DNA from: Eupeodes corollae
Lineage: Eukaryota > Arthropoda > Insecta > Diptera > Syrphidae
Length of the DNA: 64,000 nt
NCBI RefSeq assembly: GCF_945859685.1
Contig: NC_079148.1
Coordinates: 91,703,007-91,767,006 of the forward strand
Direction: 5' to 3'
Made by a program: the position numbers and the translations under genes. The first letter of the stretch is position 1. Each line of letters begins with the position of its first letter. Shown in pieces: positions 45,601 through 57,600 of this stretch. The notes below the pieces were generated by a model, which was not told the DNA's origin, did no database searches, and saw nothing but the letters and a program-made list of their open reading frames with translations.

Positions 45601-48600
45601 ATTATAGGCTTTGCAAAGAGCAGGCCACCACACAATCGAACCATATGTTAAGATTGGACGTACTACAGCTGTGTACGTCCATAAAATCATCTTCGACTGA
45701 AGTCCCCACTTCTTGCCGAAAGTTGTGTTGCAGGCGTATAAGCCAACACAGGCCTTCTTAACCCGTACTTCAATATTTAGTTTCCAGTTTAGTTTAGAGT
45801 CGAGTATAACTCCCAAATATTTAGCTCTGGAAGACAATGATAGGATTTGACCGTTGAGTCGAGTTTTGTTGCGATTGCATTGCCTAGAGAGCTCGAAACT
45901 TCCTACCACTGAGCATGGAAATAATCCATTCTCGAATGAAGTCTTCTACACCGAACTTAACGAGCAATTCTTCTATGGATTCTGTAAGGACGTTGTTAAA
46001 AGCACCTTCTATGCCTAGGAAGGTGGCAAGAGTAAATTCTTTATAATGGATTGTTTGTTCTACAGTACGCACTACCTCATGGAGGGCAGAGAGCTTTCGA
46101 GAGGTCGTCCAACTAGGATTTCTCTAATATGGTAATCAAGAATGCGCTCCAAAGTTTTAAGCATAAAAGATGTTAAGCGTATTGGTCTGAAATCCTTCGC
46201 GGAATCGTGACCTCTCCTACCCATTCCTTTACGACATGGGCACATGTTTGAGAAGGAGACATCCTTTGAAAATTTGTTCCAGCCATGGAATTGCTACATC
46301 ATTCAACTTTTGAAGCATAACTGGCAGTATGCCATCCATGCCTGGGGATTTATATGGAGAAAAAGTATTGATTTCCCACAAAATTTTTTCTCTGGTTATA
46401 ACGAAATTGACTTGCTCCACATGAGCTACGTTTAGCTCTGTGGTTTCAAGCGATTCGGGGTCATTGCTCTCTCAACCCGGAAAATGCGTCTTTATCAGTA
46501 GCTCAAGAGATTCGGCTGGAGAGGCTGTCCAGGTTCCATCAGGATTTTTTAGAAATGAAGGATTACAATGTTCCTTTGCTGAGCCTTGCGGAGTCCTTTA
46601 TGTCTTCGATTGATTGACAGTATTCTCTCCAGCCTTGTCTTTTGGCTGATGACAGGGCTTGCTTGTAAATTTTAAAACGTATGTTTGTGGCATATATTGA
46701 AAATTGTCCTTTTCTTAAGACTGGACAGTTCTTCATTCCACCAAGAAGGAAGGGTTTTACGGCTATATTTAACTGAGCAAGAGACTCTAAAAGCTTTACT
46801 TATAAAAGTTTCAAAGGTTTTCACCTTTGATTCAAGGTCTCCTATCAATTCAGTGAGATTCGGTAAGTTGCTTAATTTGGAATTCGCAATTTGACTGAAT
46901 TTCTTAAAGTCAGTTTTTTTGGGATTTCTGTAAGGCGTAGGGTTTTTCGACTCGAAATTAAATTGAAAAAGAATCCACTTGAGATCTGAAATGGAATTCA
47001 AAGGGGAAACTCTCCAATTCTCCACTAATAAATCATATGACTATGAATAGGAGCTGCATTTATTTAACCAACAAGTCTTAAACTATAGATCAAGAAATCA
47101 CGACTTTTGTAATTCTCTGTAAATACGCCCCATTATTTTGATAGTTTAAATAAATACATGAGCTTATGTGCTCACAATAGTAAAAAAAAAGGTCCAAATT
47201 TCAGTCAAGCTATTAAATTACACTGAACTCGTAGAATATCAATTTGAATTACCTTCTTTTTTAGGGAAATTTTCCCTCAAAAAATGAATCTGCGTTTACG
47301 AGCATCTTTAACTTCTAGATAAAAAAAGTCAACAAAAGTAAATATTAAATCAATCCATAAAGGCTAAAGTTTCATTTAGGATGTTACAGCTTTCTTAAAA
47401 TAATTCATACTCATTAACTTTGATAAATGAGTTTGTTTTCTTAGTTTCTTTCTTAATTCACAAATAAAGCTAAGATGTATATGTAGTTGAAACTTGAAAG
47501 ATCTTACAATACTTTCAGGTTCATAAGTGAAAATGTCTTCCGTAGTCGTAGTCTTAGAATTATTTTATAAAAAAATTAAAATAAAGTGATCATAGTCGGA
47601 CAAATATTTGTACAAAATCTGAAATAAATGTGTACTCTAACCAGCAACAATACCCCTGTTTTGTTGGAAAATTTATCCATAGTATAGTAGGATTTTACAC
47701 GAATAACAAAAACAATATCCATAGTATGAATAAAACCGATAAAAGTTAGAGTATAATCTAATTGTAGATTGGTTTTTGACATTTATACGAGTCTCGAATT
47801 AATTTTATGTGATTTCGTTTTCAGGTGTTGAAACGAATGATACTGCATTTGTATCTCGAGGGCTGTGTTCGTTGAGTAGTTCTGCGTTTGGAATCATGTG
47901 TGTTTTTCATTGGGGGGAAAAATCAATCTTTTACTGTAGATATTATTTAGTTTTGTTAGTGAAATGGACTAACTGGGCTTATTTTGCAAGAGAAAACAGT
48001 AGAAAAGAAAGAAGTTTATCCTAGTTAAGATTAAAAAAATCTTTTCGGTGTTTCCATCGCACAAGATTATTTAAAAATGATTAAGTTTGACAGCACTTTC
48101 TAAAATGCAAATGGTATTTCGATGTTTCTTATGAAGTGCAAGCGAGATAATTTGATTCGTGCTAAACAATGAAGAGCTTAATAGTTCATATAAAAATAGG
48201 CTATCTATTCCATGTGCATTTTTTTTTATTTCATTAAAACAAAACTATATTTTTTGTATACCAACATGCAAATTAGCACATCATAACGCATTATCTGTAA
48301 AACTAACTCCTCCAAAAAGGTTTTTCTTCAGAAATTTTGACTCGATTACGATCCCCGACTGAAATCGAGGCGAATCAAGCTCATTTCAACTCGATTCAGG
48401 TATATACAGAATTTAGGTGAGCTTCAAGCTCGCTTGAACACCACATGTAAATGTAGTAGTCTATGAACAAACCCCCTCCTTGAAGCAATTGTTAAATGAA
48501 CCCTTTTTTTATAGAATCTCATTGTCTAGATTATTTCTTAACATTTCTTCTTGAAAATTGTCCATTTTATTAGTTTTAGTTAGTATCCAACAATTAATAT

Positions 48601-51600
48601 TGTAGATGATAAATTGTAAGGAATTTGAAAGTAAATATTTATTTTTATGATTTATTTTGCTATGTAAAGTTATCCAACAAACCATTTAATTTTTATATTG
48701 GTAATTTAATTTGACATATCAATAATTTTTACCAATAGCCGTTCCTTAATGATTCTTGCAAGTTCCAACAATTTGTCAAAATGCCGCTTGAATAATTTTT
48801 GTTGACATAACAACGTGATTTTTACAATAAAAGAATTGTAAATGTACTTTTTTAAATTTTAAAAACAACAATATTATCTATGAATGAGCTACAAGTTAGT
48901 GATTTAATTGGTAGCAAATTTGGGAAATAAGGATAACTTTTCGACATCAATTACAAGTAATTAGTAATTGTAAATGACAACACTAAACATATTTTAAATA
49001 AATGTAATTGTAATTGAAAAATAATCACTTTTAATTGTATTTGAAAAAAGTTTACTTACTAATTACATGTAATTGAAAAATGCAATAGGTTCATTCAAGT
49101 TCTTCAGAAAAAGCACTTCTAAATTATTTATTATTAAATTATTTTGTAATATCTCGTAATATGTATTGATGAGAATATTATTTGAGTACATTGTACAAAG
49201 TAATAATTTTTGAGCTTCTATATAATTACTTTTGTTTTCAATTACATTTACCTATGTAAATAAATTGCAAGCAATTAGTTATTCAAATTGTTAAATTGCA
49301 TTTTAAAGTAATTGAAAATGTTATGGAGATTTCAATTACAAGTAACTGTAATTAAATCTGTTTGTAATCATTTCTTCCCATTGGTAGAAATAGAAAATCC
49401 ACAAATTTATCGCTGACTTATTGTCAGACATTGTCAAGTCTAAAAATATTGTAACATCTACGACCGTGTACATTTATTTTAAAATTGATTTTTATTTTGC
49501 AAAATTTTAGCTTATGCCTCCATACCCCCTGCGACAATTAATTTATTATTGTTATACTTTCTTTCAAATTATTGTATATCAAAAACTTGAATTTTATTGT
49601 AGCAGAAAAACTGATAAAAGTCATTCACCCAAAACCTTTCAATTGAGCTAAAAAAACGCTAATTAAGTAGGTAATGAACTTGCTTATCGATATATGTACG
49701 TATTGATAAATTTATCAGATGTTTTTATAAAGTAATTTTCAAAACGAAGGCCAAACTCACTCGTGACAAAGTTAATAATAATATTTGTTTTTTACTTGTC
49801 GCGAATAAAGATACTCCGCTGGGTCACACGCACTTGATCATAGTTACAATTCAATTTATTTTAACTTTAAATAAATTGTTTTTCTTAAAGAAAAATATAA
49901 TGTACCTTGATTAGAAAAAAATATCTCGGAGATGTCTATATATGTATGTGACTATAAGTTGTTTTTCTTTTATTTTTTTAAATTTTATAAGTTATCAGTT
50001 TTGTTGGGATTGCGAAAGAAACCTCTTGAATTCGTTGAATGGAAGCAATATTTGAAGTGCAATAGTAGATCAATTCGAAACTGTATTGTAAACAAAAATC
50101 ACCAATATACGACCAATCCATAATTGCATCACCATTTAGGATGATATTATTTATTTTATTAAAGCATTTTATATCATTATATATGCTGCCATTTTTACTT
50201 GTACTTACCAGTTCAATTAATCCTTTTGCACTCACTTTAGAGTCAAGTTGATAAGAGTAAACACATTCAAGCACTTAATCGGAACTTGCTATACACAGTT
50301 GTATTCCTCTTGACGTAGTTTATTTAAGTTAAGTATCTAATCTAAATCAGTGACGGATTTATAGGAACATTTGGAAGGCCTATGTCAAATAATAAAAGAG
50401 GTAATGTTTTGTATGTTTGTAGCACCCGATGCATGATGGTTAGTGTCATGAAAAGAGCTTTCTCAAATTTGCCGTTCGGATTCGGCTTAAAACTGTAGGA
50501 CTCCCCCATCCCTGACAACAGTACTCGCACACAGGAATGGCTGAGAGTTGTAAGTCACTAGGCCCTAGTTCTCAACGGACTGTTGTGCCACCCTTTGTGC
50601 ATCTTTGAACATACATAATATTTTACCATTCTGTTACATTGGCTGCGTTCAATCTCGGGTTGGATAGGGTATCTTGGATTTTTAGATACCTTGTTGAACA
50701 AGTTGGATAGTTAAGATAGCTGTCAAAAAATAAAAACAACTTTCAGCTGTTCACAAAAAGCAAAGAAACATTTAAGCTTTGAAGTCAAAATTGTTGTAAG
50801 ATAAAACATTTAATGGATAACTCAACTGATTTGTCGGACGATAATGAATTGATGGATGCGTATCAGTTTAATAAAGAAGAGATAACCTTTATCTGTAATC
50901 TATGATAATGAGGTCGAGAGAGGGGATAGACCCCAGAGGATGGAACTTATTGTTTCGGTGTCGCTAACTTGTGCCTCGTTGTCCGTTGAGGTCAATTTCA
51001 GCCATCATTTCAAAGTATGGCCAGTTCATTCGCCCTCGACCAGTCGACGTTTTTTTGTTGTTGTCTATGATAATGTTGTAGCGCTTTTTCATATTTTTTA
51101 ATTTTATTTAATTTTACAAAAATTGACCCGTATTCTTCAAGAACTTTTGCAATTTCTTGGAAAATTGTTCTTCGACGGGTTATTGGGTCTCGGAGCTGGT
51201 CCTTTCTCTTTCTGCACTCCTCCAAGAAGAGCAGAATGGATTGATGTTCTCAACCTTAAAAAAGAGAATAGAGTCTGAAAGAATAACTTACCTTTCTTTG
51301 CAGTGACCTTATTTGCTTGTAGCTCCACAAGCTGTCCGCCTTGTCATAATTACCTTATAAAGTTCGGAGGTAAATAGCTTCTTCATCTTCTATTGTGCAG
51401 AGAACATTCTTAAATACAACCTCAACTAACATTTTGTATCTTTTTGTTTACCAACAAATACTAAAAGCTAAAATCACTTTTTAAGTTTCTCGAAATTCAA
51501 CCATGTGTTGAATCAGCTGTTCTGTCAGATACCTACATATTCCAGATATTCTTGGATACCTTTGGATTTCTTTTTTGACTTCTCAGCTGTTTTTGATCAG

Positions 51601-54600
51601 CTGTCTTTTATACGTAAAACACTAACGAAAAGGTATCCCGATACCCTATCTGTCTGAGATTGAACGCAGCGATTAATTGTACTTAAATTGAAACGTTCAC
51701 CATGTTTCAAACCAAGTTATTGCCAATTTTCAAAAGGAGTATATAACCGCATCGAAGAGAAACAATGAGTATTCCCTTGTTTAAGTTGTTGTCAGTTCTT
51801 TTTATAACTTTTGCTTAAAAAGTCAGCATAAGATTTCAGGTTTTATAAACAACTTAGAGGTTAACCTGACTTAACGGAGGTAGCATAGTTAGGAGTATTC
51901 GAGGTAATAAAGAATTGTTTCTCGGATGTGAGGCAGGTAAAATGTTAAATGTTAAAAATTAGAATATTTCGGTAAACCAAGTTATGGAAGAGTTAAACAT
52001 GCTGATTTTAGATACAAAAACAGGACTTGATGGTTTCCCAACAATAGTTTTTAAAAATACCTCGCAGGCAATCGCTTTGCTCTTTAGCATTATATTCAAC
52101 CGGTGTTTTAAGTCAGGCATATTTCTTTAAAGTTGGAAAAATTCTTTTATATTTCCTATTTACAAATGATGTTCAAAACTATCGCCCATTTTGTAAAATA
52201 TCAGCTATCCCAAAACTAGTTGAAAAGTTGATTTATAGGAAACTTATACTTTCATTAAAAGAAGTGATCTCGAAATGCAGCATGGTTTTTTAAATGGTAG
52301 ATCTACTAACACAAATCTTATAATTTTTTCTAATTTTGTGCTTACAACAATGGAGAAAGGTTTTCAGTGCGATGTGATCTATACTGATTTTGCCAAAGCA
52401 TCCGATAGAGTTGATCATCATATCTTGCTTCGAAAGCTTTTGAGGTATGGTTTTCACTCTAAATGGTTTCAGTCGTATCTTAGTGAACAAACTCAATATG
52501 TTCGTATTGGCAATAGGCTTTCTGATGGTATTATGGTTACATCGGGTGTCCCTCAAGGAAGTCATTCGGGCCCTTTGCTATTTCTTTTACTTGTCAATAA
52601 TATCCCAGATGTTCTTGTTCAATCAAAATTACTTATGTTTGCTGATGATTTGAAAATGTGCTGCATCGTAAAGAATTTATCAGATTGTTTTAAGTTGCAA
52701 ACAGACATATTCAATGTACATATAAGATTGGTGTGAAAACCATAAGCTATTTTTAAATGTATTTAAGTGTCAGAGTCAAACATTCTGTCGTTGTATACCA
52801 CCTTTATATTTTGAATATTCTTTAGGAAATACGACTTCAGTTTTAATAGAAGATCTTGATCCCTCACCCTTAAGAGCCTTTATTTCTCATACCTGAAGGT
52901 TTTTACGTTGGAATATTCTTCGACCTTCATATGATGCCCGATGTTTGCTTTTTGGACTACAAAGTCTTGAAATTCGACGGAAATATTCTGATGCAATGTT
53001 GATTGTCCATTTTTACTAAGTAAGGTTTGTTCTAATTGTCTGTTGTTTAAAACAGACAAATTCGTTGTGTAAAAATGAAAATGTAGATTTTTTCTGGAGC
53101 GGGTTAAAATGCTGTTTTAAGAAACTGTATGGTAAAAATTCTGTATAATACTGTATGGTTAATATTCTATATTTTAAAATACTATATATTTAAAATACTG
53201 TTTCTCAAAATGCTATATTGTCAAAATACTGTATTTCTTAATTTCAGACACTTATGAATTATCATATGTACCTACATGTTATTGTTCAAGGGAGTATATT
53301 AGAACATTATGCTAATGAACAATTATTATTACATATATATTTTCAAAATACAATAAATAAAGGAAAAAATAAAAATCGTTCCAATAATGTAAAAAAGTGC
53401 GCACTTTTTTACATTGTCAGAATGCCAAAAGGTGAGTGGCTAAATTCAAAATACACTAAAGGAACGGTCAAACATAGGGGTAATTTTTGTCTTGGGCTGC
53501 TTCTTTGGTCAAAAAAATCGGGCCAACTCCACAAGTGGAGGACATAATGAAGGCTGAAAACTATTGGGAAATGGACGTTCCAATACGAAAATTATCCCAA
53601 ACACAAGTCGAATTTGGCCACAAAGTGGATTGCAGAAAAAAAGATTGAGGTTTTATCATGGCCAGCCCAATCCCCAGACCCAATAGAGAACCTGTGGGAA
53701 ATTGTGAAGATAAGAATTGGGAGCAACATTTTTAAGCTCAAGAGTAACCTATTCGCTGGAATTCAGAGGCAGTGGAATGACATTCCAAAAAAGGTTATTA
53801 ATAAGCCTATAGCTTCAATGCCCACAAGATATACAGCCTTTATAAAATATAAAGGGTTGGCAATTAAATATTAACATTTCCTTGCCTTGAAGTAAGAAAA
53901 TAGTTTTAAATTGAGTTGTAAGATCTAAGTTGCAAATGTTTTGCTCAGCAATTTTATTAACTATGAAAGCATTTAGTTATTTATTTTTTGTTGAAATGAA
54001 GAGTGTTCCTTTTTTTCCAACAATTATAACGTAATATCGAAACAGTTTAGAAAACTAAGAAAGAATTTTGCTGTGATTTTCTAAACAATTTGTTTTTTAA
54101 AGAAAAATGTTGGAGGTTCTAGTTGCAAATGTTTTGCATAATACTATACTGTATGTGTTATTTCCCAGGAAATGAGCCAGAAGTCCTTGTAGGCATTAAT
54201 TTAATATTTTACAAACTGACCTATTATTAACCTACACATATATGTACATATGTATGCATATTAAACTTTCAGTAGTTCGTTTATATACAAAAATATGATT
54301 TGGAGTTGATTTTTAGTATTTTTCATATTTTTGTAGCTATTTATTTCAAGTTGCATTAAAAGTCCATCTATGTAAAGATATATTTGTCAATTTTTGATAA
54401 AATTTTAATGATAAAAAGTTATCAAAAAAGTTACAATTTCAACACAGCATGTTTTTTTATAAATATTTTTTTTTAATTTAAATTCATTTCCCACACTCCC
54501 CAACTTTTAAAAGCGCTCAAGGTGCTTGCTATCTCTAAGCAGATCGCATATAAACACGTTAATGGACGTCATACCCGGGAACTGTTTAATAGGAAAGCAA

Positions 54601-57600
54601 GCCACAAGGCAAGAATTTCCTTGAATTATTCTTTAACGATCTAAACTATCTCTATCATCATATCATATTAACATAATCAATCTTTCGCGTTTCGTAAGGG
54701 ACTCAAACTGGTTTCATTGAGCTTAAAATAAAACGTTAAGATCCATATGGTATCATTATGGGCCATTATAAACTGCTCTAAATGTGTCCTACTCTATCAC
54801 AGACAGCCACTTTAACCTTACCTTACCTTACCTTACTGTTGCACCACCTGATTTATTTATTTATTCTTAGCCTAACCTTACCTCAGCCATTTTTTATAAC
54901 TAAACCATATTATTTTGATATTGCGGTTACCTATACCAAACTGATGTACAATCTATAGACATTTTCTTATTTTCGTTACTCTTCAAATTGTAATTTAAAT
55001 TAATTCACCATTATCTTGTTTCAGAATCCTGGATCAGTTCAGTTTTTTGCTGACTACGACAAATCAATTGGAAATTATATTGTCGATGTCGATGATAATA
55101 TTTTACTGGACACGTACACCCAAATATCATCTGTTCCACTAGGTTACAATAACCCTAGATTGCTAAATGTTTTTCGAAATGACCATAATTTAAAGAGTAA
55201 GTCTTTGAAACTATTTTAAAAAGGAAGGATTATATGTATTTTATTCTAGCACTGATAAATAGACCAGCTTTGGGAGTTTTTCCCGGCAAAGAATGGCCAG
55301 AAATGTTGAATTCAGTTTTATTGCCGGTCGCTCCAAAAGGACTCAATAATATCACAACAATGATGTGTGGATCGTGTTCAAATGAAAATGCATTCAAAAA
55401 TATATTCATTTGGTAAGTAAAGTTTTTCATTTTCATCCTACTGTATGCAGTTTTAAAATTAAAAACAAAGTTAATTTAACAAATACAAAACTCTTTGAGC
55501 ATTTTAAGAAAAGGTGTTAAATCACAAGATGGTTTCTCTTGAAATATCCCAATATTTCAGTTTTGAAAACTCTTTGAAGCTTGACCCCAACAAATCTTTT
55601 GGAAATTTGTCTGTATAAAACACAAATCTGATGGCTATCCTGTAAATTTTACTTATAATAAAGATAACTTAGTTTGTGCTTCTAAAATTTGTAACGTGTT
55701 TGCTAAAAACTTTCAGCAATCTTTCATTGACACTCCTGTAAAATATACTTGCAAAACAAAACTGTCCCCAGACTACCTTTAATTATGTTCAAATAGCTTT
55801 AGGTAACATCTTGCATTACGCTGCATTACTTTAAGATGATTATTCCTCTCGTCCAGATGGAATTCTTTCAATTGTCTTAAATGTTAAAATATGGCTCAGA
55901 TAAATTTCAAACCATCTGGAAGAAGGCATCTATTTCACCAGTCTTTATAACAAGTAACAAGTATGACATTAGTAATTACAGATTGAAAATAATTTCGGAA
56001 ATAAATAAAAAAACACATCTCAATACTTGCGAATGTCTATTTCAACTTAATTGTTTTTACCCTACTTACAACTATTTATACCTACTTAAATCTAAGGAAC
56101 ATGAAATAGGATACTGACGAAAACAGAATACACATTTCCACAACATGCTATCTTTGCGTAGTTGTGTGTACAAATGTGTTCCTATTCTATCGGTATTTTA
56201 TCCTATGACGCTATCACAAGATTATTTTTATCTCTCTCTTGGAAATGCACAGGGCGATATTTTGTTATCTGGAGTGTCCTGCATTTGTTAATAGGATCGC
56301 TTCCTTCGCTAGTTCAAACCTCTGATTTGAAATGCTGGTATCCTGATAGTGTTATGCTTTCGTACGTTCTGCGTTGAGAGAAAAATACGTTGCGACGGTA
56401 TTTCCAAAGCCTCCATTTCAAAATTATGGCAGAGATATCACGTTGTAACTTAAGTTCTATTTGTATCAACTATTGGAAATTGTGTCAATTGTTGAATCAG
56501 CTGAAGCGTCGGAAATTACACGAAGATTTGCAGTGGGACTTTGTTTCCGTATAACCACATGGTGTAGAACATTATACTTTTGATATGAGGTACCTGCTCT
56601 TTTGTTAGTGTTTTCAACAATATTTTAGTGATGCATTTACAGACTCTCATTATAATTCGAATTTCTCTGCATCAAAATCGAATTAGAGGGTACTTGTTTT
56701 CGTAAACCATCTAGTTCTTTAAACGGAAATAAATCAGCCTTTTCCAGATTTTCAATTACATTGCACTTTGATGAGAACACACCATTTTCGTCAACCGTTG
56801 TTTCTTCGGTACGTATCTCTTCAATATCCAATTTTATATTAGCTGAAGCCATTGTATTTGGCGTTAGCAATACCTTATTGTTTAATTGCTTTTTATCTTA
56901 TTTAAACGGTTCATCAGTCTGGAAAACTTAAGAACAATCAAAAATCATTTTGTATTGCTTCGAATTTTCTATGTCTTATTTTGATGTTGGCTGAGCTCAA
57001 TTTCTGTGCTCAAAATACCAACCAAGGCTTTTTATTTTAGTTTTAATTTCTCTACCTTATTGGTAATTGAAAATACAAACTATATTTTCTTGTTGGTTCA
57101 ATCGCTAACTAGTAATCCGGCTCGAAGGACATCTTATCCTATGACCTTACGCATTATCACAAGATTATTTTTATCTCTCTAGTGGAAATGTGCAGCTGCA
57201 CCCATATTCGGCTCATATTCATTTATGAACACAGATCAATTACTAAACTTTCTGTATTCCCAAAAATTTTGAACAAATTCAAATTTTAACTGAAAGAATA
57301 TTATTTGTAACCAACAACATGCATTTTTGCATAATTCTTCAAATATCCTAGAACTCAATCAAAAGTTCGACTGCATTAACACTGATTACGCTAAAGCTTT
57401 TGACCAACTTTCTCATGATATCACTACATTTAAGCTTAAGTTAATAAAGTTTCCTCTTTAGTTTGTCACATGGATTTCATTTTAGGAGTATCTTCAAAAT
57501 AGTTCTTATCGTCTTAAATTCAAAAGTTTTTTCTGTAATCTTTTCATTACCAAATTAGTAGTTCCTCAGGGCAGTAATTTAATCAATGATGAACCCCTTT

